Shown piece by piece: positions 5,683 to 13,164 of a DNA stretch of 39,710 nt; position 1 is the stretch's first letter, and the number at the start of each line of letters is the position of its first letter. The stretch covers positions 1-39,710 of IMG/VR virus record IMGVR_UViG_3300046665_000400; one strand, 5' to 3'. Made by a program: the position numbers and the translations under genes. The DNA is from a virus. The notes below the pieces were generated by a model. It searched no databases, had not been told where the DNA came from, and worked only from the letters and a program-made list of their open reading frames with translations.

Positions 5683-6954
5683 TTAAACCCCCATCACGAT
5701 GTCGCGGGTAATAACGTCCTCGCCAATTTCGGCGGCAAGGTTCATTGAACTGGTAATTAAGTTGCCAATGGCTAATGGATATAAAAGTGAGCGTGTGGTT
5801 TTGCCGTCAGGGCTGCTTTGAGTCAGGCGGTCTGCAATAGCCTGAATACCGTCTTCAGTAATGATTGAATCCAGCTTTTTATCGATGCTTTTAATACGAT
5901 GTTGGAGGTAGTCTACTAATGAGGAATTGGTTAAAGGCTCAAGTGTTACGCTCTCACAGCGCTGTACAACTTCACGCACCGCTGGGTTACGCTCACTTAA
6001 CTTGTTTGAAAGTTCAGGCTGACCAATTAAGACAATTCCGATTAGTTTTTTGTAGCCATCTTCTAATTCAAAGAAACGCTTCAATTGTTTAAGTGTGGCA
6101 ATTGGAGTGCTGTGACCTTCTTCAATCACTAATAAATGGCTATAACCAGCCTCACTTGAATTTTTTAAAATCGTATGAACTTGGCGAAAACGAGCCTCGG
6201 CGGACATACGGGGCTTTTCTTGTCCTGCACTCACTGTATTAATAATCGCTTCAGCAATATGGCTTGATTTAAGAGTTTTACCTTTGATGTCATTATCTTC
6301 AGTTGCAATGACATAGGGTTCGATAACCAAAATTGGTAATTTTTCACGACGAATACGGTCTAAAAGGTCACGACGTAAAGTCGATTTACCCGAACCAGAT
6401 TCACCAGAGATTGCAATAAAACCGCCATGTTTTGCTGTTTGATATAAAGCTTGACGCACATAGTTAATGTCATTATTCAAGAACAATTCTTCAACTGCGC
6501 GAATCTCTGTAGTAAAAGGGTTGTCAAACAAGCCAAACAGTTTTTTAGCTTGTGGTGTCAATGACTGCTTTGCGAGTAACATGGCTTGTTCGTCCTCATT
6601 TAAAAGTGAATTAATTTGTTTTTTCCCGTGTCTTTTAACTAATGCGTTATAGACATGGTCTAGTTCTCTGTCAGATGCTTTGCCTGAGCGAAGCATCTCT
6701 ACAAGTGTTTTGCGCTCTGGCTTTTCGAGCATTTCATTAAAAGCTTCATCAATATCCGCTTCGCTGACATTGCTCTTGATCAGGAACTCTTTAAAACGAA
6801 CTTTCACAACATCAACATTCTTCTTAGGCCACCGTAAGTAGTTGGTAATAATGTTGATTGATGCAGTACTTAACCCCACGTAACGAGCTAATTCAGCTTG
6901 TGAAATTCCATTGTCTAAAATGAGATCCTTTAGTTTTGAGCATTCTTTTTTCAT
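5683..6954 (-). CDS. Transposition protein B, AAA+ ATPase with N-terminal HTH
   Basis: A 423-residue MuB-like protein. Residues about 10-40 form a Xre-like helix-turn-helix (GISQAELARYVGLSTASINI). The AAA+ domain follows, with Walker A GESGSGKST at 184-192, Walker B LLVIEE at 274-279 and a sensor segment GIVLIGQPEL near 306-315. MuB-type ATPases coat target DNA, deliver it to the transposase and give target immunity. It lies just downstream of the transposase gene in the same operon, with AAGGAG five bases before the start. The N-terminal HTH plus AAA layout is that of Mu B and its relatives. Confidence 0.93.
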   Translation of the reverse strand: MKKECSKLKDLILDNGISQAELARYVGLSTASINIITNYLRWPKKNVDVVKVRFKEFLIKSNVSEADIDEAFNEMLEKPERKTLVEMLRSGKASDRELDHVYNALVKRHGKKQINSLLNEDEQAMLLAKQSLTPQAKKLFGLFDNPFTTEIRAVEELFLNNDINYVRQALYQTAKHGGFIAISGESGSGKSTLRRDLLDRIRREKLPILVIEPYVIATEDNDIKGKTLKSSHIAEAIINTVSAGQEKPRMSAEARFRQVHTILKNSSEAGYSHLLVIEEGHSTPIATLKQLKRFFELEDGYKKLIGIVLIGQPELSNKLSERNPAVREVVQRCESVTLEPLTNSSLVDYLQHRIKSIDKKLDSIITEDGIQAIADRLTQSSPDGKTTRSLLYPLAIGNLITSSMNLAAEIGEDVITRDIVMGV

Positions 6955-6963
6955 GGTTGCTCC

Positions 6964-8715
6964 TTAACCAACAACACGGAGTTGTGGTCGTTGTTGTGGA
7001 AGTTCTTGTTCAGCCTTGATTGCTTCAGCAATTTCGCGTACTGCATCGGCAGGGACTAAACCATCTGGATAAGATTTTTTGAGGGCTTTGTAGTGATCTG
7101 TGGTCCACAGGTCACCGATTAAGCCTCGGATTTCTTTTGCTGCTTCTACTGTTGAAATAGGTGCAGATTCACGACGTTGTTTTGGTGTGGTGACTTGCTC
7201 ACCAGCACGTTTGATGTAGGTCGGAACTTCAACCGCTGTAACGTCTGCCATGGCATTAAGCTGACCGTCATACGCTGGTTTTTTCTTGGCAATTGCTTTG
7301 TCAACTTGCTCCAGCGTGTCAGCGCCATAAGCGTTCTTGAGAATACGTTTGCGGTTTTCGTCGATTTTGCTTTGTGGCATTGATTTGATTTCTTCACCAA
7401 TAACAGCTGCATCATTTCCGAAACCAACCCAATCAACTTGCAACGGTTCACATGTGAAAATGACTTCATTGCCATGCTGATCTTTGGTCAACACATCGAT
7501 GCATGGCGCACGGTATGGATTGACAACAATCTGCAATTTAGCTTTCGGATAAACCCCATCAACATGACGAACGTCATAATCCTGCGAGCCATAGCCTTGA
7601 ATGGCATGACTAACCGTAAGGTTGCCTTTAACTGTTTTTTCAACTGGTACTGTACTGATAAGTTCTCGACATAATTCCATTGGTGGAGCAATGCGTAATT
7701 GCTCTGGTTTAATGGTTTGCCAAACAGCATTGCGGCTGCGCTTAGTACGGCTATGAATTTTGGTTTCATTCCAGTACATGCGCCAATCTGTGGCTTTTGT
7801 ATTTAGCTCTTGTATGTTGTTGATCTGCATGAAGCGCAGACGGCCTTCAAATTGTGTTTCAACAATATTTTGAGCGTTTTCAACTTGACCTTTTGCTTGT
7901 GAATTACCAGTTGCATGGGCCATAAACATTACATCTAGGCGTTCAAGTAAGTTCCTGAACAATCCGCTGGTGTTAGCACAACCTTTATCTGTGTAAAGGA
8001 TGTTTGGAACACCGTGCATAGGTTCTTGAGCAGAGCGTTTTTGAATACCGTTTAAGAAAATCTCAATTAAGTTTTCAGAGCTTTCACTGCCATATACATA
8101 CTCAACATAGATTGAGCCTGAATAGTGGTCGGTCATGACATAGCGAATCACACGATCATTTTCGATTTTCTTCACATTTGCTGGTTTGTTCTTGTAGAAC
8201 TTTTTCTCATCCATGACTTGCATACCACCGCGTGGGAGGTAGAACAAAACACAGATAGAAGCATCGACTTGCCAAACATGGTTCGGGTGTAGCGATTTTT
8301 GCTGTGTGTGAGCTGATGGTGTAGCTAGTTGTTTCGGATGGCACATGTTTTGTTTCATGATGCGTGAAACAGTTGCTGCTGATACTTTTGGTGCTTTACC
8401 GTCTGCAATTAGCATTTCCAGTGCTGTTGTCACTGGTAAAGTTTTTTTGCCATTGGCACGTGTTGCCACATGCACCATGCCGCCAATCATTTCAGCCACA
8501 TCAGTTGGCACAACAGTTTTACCTTTATCAGAGCGCTGTTTGCGTTCCGATTTAAAACCTACTTTTTCTAGTTCACGGTAAAGTTGCGGTTTGCTCAGGC
8601 TTAAAAATTCACAAGCAGTTTTAACAATCGCAGCTTTCCCACCAAACTCGGCAGCGGCAAGTTTGGCTGCAATCTCACGCAAGTAATCTTGTTTTGCTAA
8701 GTTTGGATTTGTCAT
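6964..8715 (-). CDS. DDE transposase A (Mu-type integrase core)
   Basis: A 583-residue transposase. N-terminal helix-turn-helix segments (about residues 25-125) should bind the prophage ends. The RNase H-like catalytic core then shows Asp151 (WQVDAS), Asp243 (YTDKG) and Glu279 (AKGQVEN), a D-D-35-E triad. A beta-barrel region follows around 370-430 (GYGSQDYDVRHVDG, KLQIVVNPYRA), and a basic C-terminal region ends the protein and may contact protein B. It is slightly shorter than Mu A (663 aa) and arranged like BcepMu-type enzymes. GGAG lies eight bases before the ATG. It would perform strand transfer for integration and replicative transposition; all three catalytic residues are present. Confidence 0.95.
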   Translation of the reverse strand: MTNPNLAKQDYLREIAAKLAAAEFGGKAAIVKTACEFLSLSKPQLYRELEKVGFKSERKQRSDKGKTVVPTDVAEMIGGMVHVATRANGKKTLPVTTALEMLIADGKAPKVSAATVSRIMKQNMCHPKQLATPSAHTQQKSLHPNHVWQVDASICVLFYLPRGGMQVMDEKKFYKNKPANVKKIENDRVIRYVMTDHYSGSIYVEYVYGSESSENLIEIFLNGIQKRSAQEPMHGVPNILYTDKGCANTSGLFRNLLERLDVMFMAHATGNSQAKGQVENAQNIVETQFEGRLRFMQINNIQELNTKATDWRMYWNETKIHSRTKRSRNAVWQTIKPEQLRIAPPMELCRELISTVPVEKTVKGNLTVSHAIQGYGSQDYDVRHVDGVYPKAKLQIVVNPYRAPCIDVLTKDQHGNEVIFTCEPLQVDWVGFGNDAAVIGEEIKSMPQSKIDENRKRILKNAYGADTLEQVDKAIAKKKPAYDGQLNAMADVTAVEVPTYIKRAGEQVTTPKQRRESAPISTVEAAKEIRGLIGDLWTTDHYKALKKSYPDGLVPADAVREIAEAIKAEQELPQQRPQLRVVG

Positions 8716-8717
8716 GA

Positions 8718-9605
8718 TTACTGCTCCACGTTTGTTGCATCAAATGCAGCAGAGTCTTGATCAGCAGGTAACCACGCAGGGTTCACCATGGTTTCAAAAT
8801 CAATTTGAATTCCTAGTTCAACGCTAGTTTGTGCAATCTGTTGAAATGCACTAACAACAAGGGCTTCAAGTTGCTCTTGAATGTTGTAAAGGCCATGTTC
8901 ATTGATGGTGTCTAAGATTGAGTTAACTGTATTTTTAAAACGTACAGTATCGTTGTGCATGGTGAGGCAAGCGGTGGTTGTTTCCTCTAAAGCTTTAGCG
9001 GCAATGAGTTGCTCTTCAGATTCAGCGCGTTTTTTGATTTGAACTGGACTCTGGAGCTTTGTTAGTTTTGCATCGAGATCATTAATCTTTTGATCTTTCT
9101 TCTGTAGAAGTAAGTCACCAGCCTCTTTATCTGCTTTGGCATCACGGAGTGCTTTTTTAAGCTCACGTACTGACATGGTTTCAATTGTGTCTAGTGAAAC
9201 CTCTCCGACACTGCCACCTTCATTAATTGTTTGAATGTCATCATCATCCAACACAACCAGCTCTAAAAGTTTTGATTGGCTTTTAACAGTTTTCAAAACG
9301 GGAGACGTTTCCTGTTTTGCAAATTTAAGAGTTGCGCTCATTAACTTGCGAGCAAGGCTTGGGTCGAAACCCAATAACTCAACACGATTTGTAAATTCAC
9401 CATGTGGCGTTTGTTCTTTAAGAAGAAGTAGGTGTGTTCCTAATTCAAATAAGTCTTCAATAGTACGTTTCTGATAAAAACGAATACCGTCTTCTAATGC
9501 ACCAATGCTTAAATCGCCGCTGTAACCCAATTGAATTGCTAGGGCTGCTACAGATTTTGTGTGTTGCTGTATTAAGTCGACTTCTGTTGTTACTTCATTA
9601 CTCAT
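8718..9605 (-). CDS. DUF3102-like early protein with coiled coil
   Basis: A 295-residue protein. Residues about 10-110 resemble DUF3102 and related phage proteins (LGTHLLLLKEQTPHGEFTNR, then LGFDPSLARKLMSATLKFAK). A predicted coiled coil follows (about 145-200, LKKALRDAKADKEAGDLLLQ), then a helical C-terminal domain. Such proteins are common in phage early regions and some are linked to DNA binding or chromosome-partition-like roles; no enzyme motif is visible. It ends two bases before the transposase start, so the two are co-translated. AAGGG precedes its ATG. Confidence 0.72.
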   Translation of the reverse strand: MSNEVTTEVDLIQQHTKSVAALAIQLGYSGDLSIGALEDGIRFYQKRTIEDLFELGTHLLLLKEQTPHGEFTNRVELLGFDPSLARKLMSATLKFAKQETSPVLKTVKSQSKLLELVVLDDDDIQTINEGGSVGEVSLDTIETMSVRELKKALRDAKADKEAGDLLLQKKDQKINDLDAKLTKLQSPVQIKKRAESEEQLIAAKALEETTTACLTMHNDTVRFKNTVNSILDTINEHGLYNIQEQLEALVVSAFQQIAQTSVELGIQIDFETMVNPAWLPADQDSAAFDATNVEQ

Positions 9606-9617
9606 AACGAACCCTTA

Positions 9618-9914
9618 TTAAAACTGTGTGTTAAGACGTTGGTTGTATTCATTAATTCGTGCTTGAACACGGTCATATTCTTCTTTACACGCAGTTGCAA
9701 ATTTGACCGCCTTCATGCTTGGAGCATAGTTGCCGTTGTCTCGTTTTTCTGCCCAGCCACCCGCTTCAAGCGTTTGTAGCGCACGAGTGATAAACACAGG
9801 TGTTTCTTTTAAGCTTTCAGAAAGTTGCTTGTTGCTAACGCCAGCGATGTAGTGGCCGCGTAATGCAAACAAGACACTCAAAACTTTTGTTGCTGATTTA
9901 TTTGGTGAACTCAT
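9618..9914 (-). CDS. Winged-helix DNA-binding protein (98 aa)
   Basis: The product starts MSSPNKSATKVLSVLFALRG. It has a MarR/IclR-like winged helix: VSNKQLSESLKETPVFITRA (recognition helix), LQTLEAGGWAEKRDNGNYAP (wing), then a C-terminal helix. It probably binds DNA, perhaps as an early regulator. The ATG at 9914 is chosen because GGAG lies six bases upstream and the domain starts here; an upstream in-frame start at 9998 would run through the preceding gene. It overlaps that gene by 17 nt. Confidence 0.75.
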   Translation of the reverse strand: MSSPNKSATKVLSVLFALRGHYIAGVSNKQLSESLKETPVFITRALQTLEAGGWAEKRDNGNYAPSMKAVKFATACKEEYDRVQARINEYNQRLNTQF

Positions 9915-10065
9915 GCCCAGCTCCCTGAGTAAACTTGATTGACAGTAGTTGCTGTTTAAGCTCTTCGTTGTCTTGTTCTGCGAAGAACCATTGGACATAT
10001 CCGAAAGTCGTTACAAAAATGATTAGGTAACGAAATGCAATACTTCCTAATTGTTTTTGTCGCAT
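9898..10065 (-). CDS. Small single-TM protein (55 aa)
   Basis: Starts MRQKQLGSIAFRYLIIFVTT, with one transmembrane segment (about residues 8-27), followed by a charged helical tail (AEQDNEELKQQLLSIKF). Basic residues before the segment suggest an N-in orientation. GGGG lies upstream of ATG 10065; the longer version would start at a TTG. It is the second gene of the early operon. Function unknown. Confidence 0.65.
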   Translation of the reverse strand: MRQKQLGSIAFRYLIIFVTTFGYVQWFFAEQDNEELKQQLLSIKFTQGAGHEFTK

Positions 10066-10076
10066 CTCTTTCCCCT

Positions 10077-10101
10077 TGTGCAAAAATGTGCGAATATGTG
10101 C
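10077..10101. repeat. Three TGTGC repeats at exact 10-bp spacing
   Basis: TGTGC starts at 10077, 10087 and 10097, each followed by an A-rich tail. The array lies between the first two early genes and directly abuts an operator-like site. It may be a protein-binding cluster or a transposition enhancer; this is inference. Confidence 0.65.
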
Positions 10102-10103
10102 AA

Positions 10104-10121
10104 AGTAACTAAACAGTGACT
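10104..10121. promoter_or_regulatory. Operator-like site (imperfect copy)
   Basis: AGTAACTAAACAGTGACT matches the perfect operator at 10373-10390 fully in the left arm and at 6 of 8 positions in the right arm. It overlaps the 3' end of the gp16-like gene. Confidence 0.55.
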
Positions 10122-10315
10122 TTTTGTTTAGGTTCTGATTTTAGGCCGAGGGCAACGGCAATCTTATGGGCACGTCCAAAGTTTCCTTTAGATTGACCGT
10201 TGAGTACTTTGTAAACTTCTTGTGGGGTGAAACCTTTACTTTCAGCCCATGATGAAACAGGAATGCCTTGTTGGATAAATTCCTGTTTAACTTCTTCGGT
10301 AGTTTTTAGGTGCAT
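10109..10315 (-). CDS. BcepMu gp16-family small DNA-binding protein (Ner/Cro-like position)
   Basis: A 68-residue protein with MHLKTTEEVKQEFIQQGIPV, followed by the helix-turn-helix WAESKGFTPQEVYKVLNG, then QSKGNFGRAHKIAVALGLK. This is the pattern of the BcepMu gp16 phage-associated family. As first gene of the early operon and divergent from the repressor gene, it occupies the place of Ner in Mu and Cro in lambda, so it probably damps repressor or early transcription. The operator between the two genes and a second one overlapping this gene's end are candidate binding sites. AGGG lies nine bases before the ATG. Confidence 0.85.
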   Translation of the reverse strand: MHLKTTEEVKQEFIQQGIPVSSWAESKGFTPQEVYKVLNGQSKGNFGRAHKIAVALGLKSEPKQKVTV

Positions 10316-10367
10316 ATTTAGTTTCCCTTGTGTGGCTAAAGTTGCATTAAGTAGAACTTATAGCACC

Positions 10368-10396
10368 ACATTAGTAACTATTTAGTTACTTGTCAA
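10368..10396 (-). promoter_or_regulatory. Leftward early promoter with operator in its spacer
   Basis: Reading leftward, -35 TTGACA (10396-10391) and -10 TAATGT (10373-10368) are 17 bp apart. The spacer is filled by a perfect palindrome, AGTAACTA-TT-TAGTTACT (10373-10390). Repressor bound there would block the early promoter directly. The gp16-like start is 53 nt downstream of the -10. Confidence 0.82.
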
Positions 10397-10415
10397 TATT
10401 ATTGGAGTGTTTTTT

Positions 10416-11063
10416 GTGACTATTGGAGCAAGACTTAAAGAAGAGCGTGAGCGACTGGGTTATACACAACCAGTTTTTGCTGAATTAGCAGGCACTACCA
10501 AGAAAAGTCAGATAGATTACGAGAAAGATTTAACGCAGCCTAAAGCTGGTTATTTAGCTGCAATTGCAGAAGTTGGTGCAGATATTGGCTATATTGTGAC
10601 GGGCAAAAAAGCAAATGAGTCACAAAATAGTGACTTTGCTTATGAGTTCGCTTTAGTAAATGTTTACGATGTGGCTGTTTCTGCTGGTGACGGTACGGCT
10701 TGTTTTGGTACAACTGAACCTGTTAGTCGTTTAGCATTTCGGAAAGACTGGCTATCAAGACATGGTCTGTATGCTAAAGATTTAGCTATCGTCTATGCAA
10801 AGGGCGATTCGATGGAACCGACTATTCATGACAAAGAGCCTTTATTGGTTAATACACTGGATAAAGAGCTAACCGATGGCTTTATTTATGTTGTGAGAAA
10901 CCAAGAGAATTTCTGGGTTAAACGTGTGCAACGGCAGTTTAATGAATTGTTATTGTTGTCAGATAATGAAAAATATCTACCGATGAAACTTGATTTAAAT
11001 GAATCAACAGATGTTGAAATTGTTGGTAGATGGATACCACCAAGTCGCGGGACTTTTTATTGA
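10416..11063 (+). CDS. Phage repressor, HTH plus S24 (LexA-like) peptidase domain
   Basis: A 215-residue CI-like repressor. Residues 3-62 are a Xre helix-turn-helix (GARLKEERERLGYTQPVFAE, then TTKKSQIDYEK). A linker contains the likely self-cleavage site SAGDG (Ala90-Gly91). The S24 domain carries Ser132 (KGDSMEPTI) and Lys169 (NFWVKRVQ) as the catalytic pair. It should hold the early promoter off in the lysogen and be inactivated by RecA-stimulated self-cleavage after DNA damage. The GTG at 10416 has GGAG eight bases upstream; an alternative GTG at 10407 overlaps that site and is less likely. An operator-like sequence lies inside the gene at 10618. This SOS-type repressor differs from Mu's c protein, which lacks an S24 domain. 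Confidence 0.92.
   Translation: MTIGARLKEERERLGYTQPVFAELAGTTKKSQIDYEKDLTQPKAGYLAAIAEVGADIGYIVTGKKANESQNSDFAYEFALVNVYDVAVSAGDGTACFGTTEPVSRLAFRKDWLSRHGLYAKDLAIVYAKGDSMEPTIHDKEPLLVNTLDKELTDGFIYVVRNQENFWVKRVQRQFNELLLLSDNEKYLPMKLDLNESTDVEIVGRWIPPSRGTFY
10618..10635. promoter_or_regulatory. Operator-like site inside repressor gene
   Basis: AGTCACAAAATAGTGACT has matching outer 6-bp arms (AGTCAC/GTGACT) and resembles the perfect operator. It may allow autoregulation by repressor binding inside its own gene, or arise by chance. Confidence 0.42.
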
Positions 11064-11064
11064 T

Positions 11065-11619
11065 ATGAAAAAGTTAATTAGTGTTGTTGGAATATTATTA
11101 TTGGCTGGTTGCTCTACGCAAAAACAACCGCAGTCAGAACCTCCTTATGTGAAACAAAACTATAGTGAATCTGATCCTGCTGCAAAGTTGAGTGTTTCTC
11201 AATTTGCTGATGTGGTTAAAAGTATTTATCCTGCCTACCAAATCACTCATTCAAATGATAGTGGTGAAGTAAAGTTCTTGCCTAATGATGTCAAAGCAGA
11301 TACTAAATTTGTGCCGAATAATAATTGGTACAGTATTAAAATTATCAAAGAACCAAAAACTGAAAATTGGAAAGGTCTTGTTGTAGAAGTTTTCAATAAA
11401 GGCTCATTTGAGGAGTCAAAGACTGTGGCTGCAAAAGACTGTCAAAAGATTTTTGGAAGTATTGATAACCGAGTTCCTACTGTTCTTTATGACCTCGAAA
11501 ATCAGTTAAATCGAGGTACAAAAACTTCAATCTCAGACCATCAGTATGGATATACTTTTCAATTAGATGCAAGCCATTACAATGAAGGTTATCCTGTATC
11601 TTGTATGGTAAGTATTTAG
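11065..11619 (+). CDS. Lipoprotein, candidate lysogenic-conversion gene
   Basis: A 184-residue protein beginning MKKLISVVGILLLAGCSTQK, a type II signal peptide with lipobox LAGC and lipidated Cys16. The mature part has SVSQFADVVKSIYPAYQI and a beta-rich C-terminal half with two further cysteines; I recognise no family. It starts two bases after the repressor stop and would share its transcript, so it is expected to be expressed in the lysogen. Prophage lipoproteins in this place often change the cell envelope, for example in superinfection exclusion, but the role here is unknown. The start at 11065 is fixed by the signal peptide; the ribosome binding site is weak, consistent with coupling to the repressor. 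Confidence 0.82.
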   Translation: MKKLISVVGILLLAGCSTQKQPQSEPPYVKQNYSESDPAAKLSVSQFADVVKSIYPAYQITHSNDSGEVKFLPNDVKADTKFVPNNNWYSIKIIKEPKTENWKGLVVEVFNKGSFEESKTVAAKDCQKIFGSIDNRVPTVLYDLENQLNRGTKTSISDHQYGYTFQLDASHYNEGYPVSCMVSI

Positions 11620-11630
11620 AATCATAAACT

Positions 11631-11653
11631 GAGCGGAAGCATTTCCGCCTGAT
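11631..11653 (+). repeat. GCGGAAG hairpin repeat, copy 1
   Basis: GCGGAA-GCAT-TTCCGC followed by CTGAT and a run of A. It is one of five near-identical hairpins in the late arm; this copy follows the lipoprotein stop. Confidence 0.8.
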
Positions 11654-11680
11654 AAAAAAATAGTTCAGATAGCAACATAG

Positions 11681-11705
11681 CCTCATCATTTGATGAGGTT
11701 TTTTT
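11681..11705 (+). terminator. Terminator-like hairpin whose 3' arm is the SD of the lysozyme gene
   Basis: CCTCATCA-TT-TGATGAGG is followed by seven T and then directly by the ATG at 11706. It looks like an intrinsic terminator for the repressor-lipoprotein transcript. GAGG in the 3' arm is also the only Shine-Dalgarno candidate for the lysozyme gene, so folding would hide it. Confidence 0.75.
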
Positions 11706-12206
11706 ATGTCTATCACTTTTGATGAAGTGTTTGAACGGACTATCGGTCATGAAGGTGGCTATGTAAATAATCCTAAAGACCCTGGGGGCGAAACAATCTG
11801 GGGAATCACAATAGCAACAGCGCGAGCTAATGGATATACAGGTGCTATGCGCTATCTGAAGCGTGATCAAGCAAAAGAGATTTACCGCAAAGCATATTGG
11901 CAGCGAGCAAAATGTGCACAATACAATTCTGCAATTGGTTTTCAAATGTTTGATGCTGCGGTTAATCACGGTATTGGAAATGCTATCCGTATTTTGCAGC
12001 GAGCAGTTGGCGTTGCGGATGATGGTGTAGTTGGCGAAATGACTCTAGGGGCAATTAATAAAAAATCGCTCGATGATGTGTTGGTTTTATTCAATGCCGA
12101 GCGCCTTGAGTTTTATGCCAAACTAAAAACATTCCCAGAATTTGGCCGTGGTTGGACTCGTCGAGTTGCCAGTAATCTACGTTATGCAGCTGGAGACACA
12201 CCATGA
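11706..12206 (+). CDS. Endolysin, glycoside hydrolase family 108 muramidase
   Basis: A 166-residue lysozyme with the family signature HEGGYVNNPKDPGGETIWGI at residues 15-34; the catalytic Glu is Glu16. A C-terminal peptidoglycan-binding-like helix region follows (AAVNHGIGNAIRILQRAVGV, DDGVVGEMTLGAI). It cleaves the glycan backbone of peptidoglycan at lysis. No signal peptide is present, so release depends on the adjacent holin. It is the first gene of the rightward late region, and its ribosome binding site is inside the hairpin just upstream. It overlaps the holin gene by 4 nt (ATGA). Confidence 0.93.
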   Translation: MSITFDEVFERTIGHEGGYVNNPKDPGGETIWGITIATARANGYTGAMRYLKRDQAKEIYRKAYWQRAKCAQYNSAIGFQMFDAAVNHGIGNAIRILQRAVGVADDGVVGEMTLGAINKKSLDDVLVLFNAERLEFYAKLKTFPEFGRGWTRRVASNLRYAAGDTP

Positions 12207-12583
12207 ATAAAAAATATAGTGTTTCTCCTCAAGAGCTTTCTCGTCGTTTACGACAACAAAAGAAAGAACTTTTAGCCAACAATCCAAAGAAAATTATTGA
12301 ACCTCAATATATTCAAGGCGTTCATGGTTCTACCATACAGTTCGGAGTCTTAGTCCATAATTGGCGTAATGGCTGGAAATGGTTCAGTAATTTAGCCTTT
12401 GCTGGCATCGTTGCAATTCAAACTTTTTATGACACCTTGCCACCAGAGTTAATTGAATCGCTGCCAACTGATGCGCGGTCAAAAATTACAATTACTTTAG
12501 CTGTTTTGGGGTTGATTGGTCGCCTTATTAATCAAACCAAACCAAAGCCTTTACCACCAGTAAAGGAGAATGCCGATGTTTGA
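12203..12583 (+). CDS. Holin-like membrane protein (DUF7940-type)
   Basis: A 126-residue protein with a basic, soluble N-terminus (to about residue 50, SRRLRQQKKELL). Two hydrophobic segments follow, around 62-78 (NLAFAGIVAIQTFY) and 95-111 (ITITLAVLGLIGRLI). The LVHNWRNGWKWFSNLAFAG motif is typical of phage holins of this class. It would form membrane lesions that let the endolysin through. It is coupled to the endolysin gene by ATGA. Confidence 0.82.
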   Translation: MNKKYSVSPQELSRRLRQQKKELLANNPKKIIEPQYIQGVHGSTIQFGVLVHNWRNGWKWFSNLAFAGIVAIQTFYDTLPPELIESLPTDARSKITITLAVLGLIGRLINQTKPKPLPPVKENADV

Positions 12584-12857
12584 TTTTTTAAAACTTGGCT
12601 TTGCTGAAGTGCAATGGATTGTCGTGACAGCATTGGGAATTTATGCATGGATTATCCAGAAACATAGTGCTTCTGCCAAAGAAATGCTCGACCTACATTT
12701 GCGTGTGGTTGAGCTAGAAAATGCGATTAAAGATATGCCTTCTAAAGTTGATATTGCTCAGCTTCAAGGTCAGCTAAATATGTTGAATAAACAGCTTGAT
12801 ACCGTTCAAGGCGGTGTTAAGCGCATTGAAGATTATTTGTTGACGAATAATAAGTGA
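12576..12857 (+). CDS. DUF2730 family protein (Mu gp25-like)
   Basis: A 93-residue protein with one N-terminal transmembrane segment (about residues 10-27, VQWIVVTALGIYAWIIQ), then a coiled-coil tail (LDLHLRVVELENAIKD and on). It lies between the holin and the gp26-like gene, as in other Mu-like phages; a spanin-like or lysis-accessory role is possible but unproven. The ATG at 12576 has GGAG at the right distance; the ATG six bases earlier is too close to it. Confidence 0.75.
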   Translation: MFDFLKLGFAEVQWIVVTALGIYAWIIQKHSASAKEMLDLHLRVVELENAIKDMPSKVDIAQLQGQLNMLNKQLDTVQGGVKRIEDYLLTNNK

Positions 12858-12863
12858 GGTCGT

Positions 12864-13157
12864 ATGAGTTTTGAAGCCCATCTTAAAGAAGAAATGCGAC
12901 TTGTCATCCTTCGATTGCTTAATGAATTGCCAAGTTATCGCGGTAATAGCTCCACTTTACATGGTGGCCTTAATCATTGGGGTTTAAGTTTCAGCCGTGA
13001 TCAGGTCAAAACTGAACTGTACTGGTTAAAAGAACAAGGCTGCATTGATATTGAAATGGATAACCCTGCTGTATTGGTTGTAAAACTAACTGAGCGTGGT
13101 CAAGACGTGGTTGAAAGTCGAGCACGTATTCATGGCATCAAACGACCATCAGCATAG
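12864..13157 (+). CDS. Mu gp26-like (VpaChn25_0724-type) winged-helix phage protein
   Basis: A 97-residue protein: MSFEAHLKEEMRLVILRLLN, then LHGGLNHWGLSFSRDQVKTE, LYWLKEQGCIDIEMDN and VVKLTERGQDVVE. The helix-turn-helix plus wing pattern matches the conserved small protein found before the gp27/gp28 genes in Mu-like phages. It may take part in packaging initiation or regulation. GAGG lies just before the ATG. Confidence 0.8.
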   Translation: MSFEAHLKEEMRLVILRLLNELPSYRGNSSTLHGGLNHWGLSFSRDQVKTELYWLKEQGCIDIEMDNPAVLVVKLTERGQDVVESRARIHGIKRPSA

Positions 13158-13164
13158 GTGAAAT

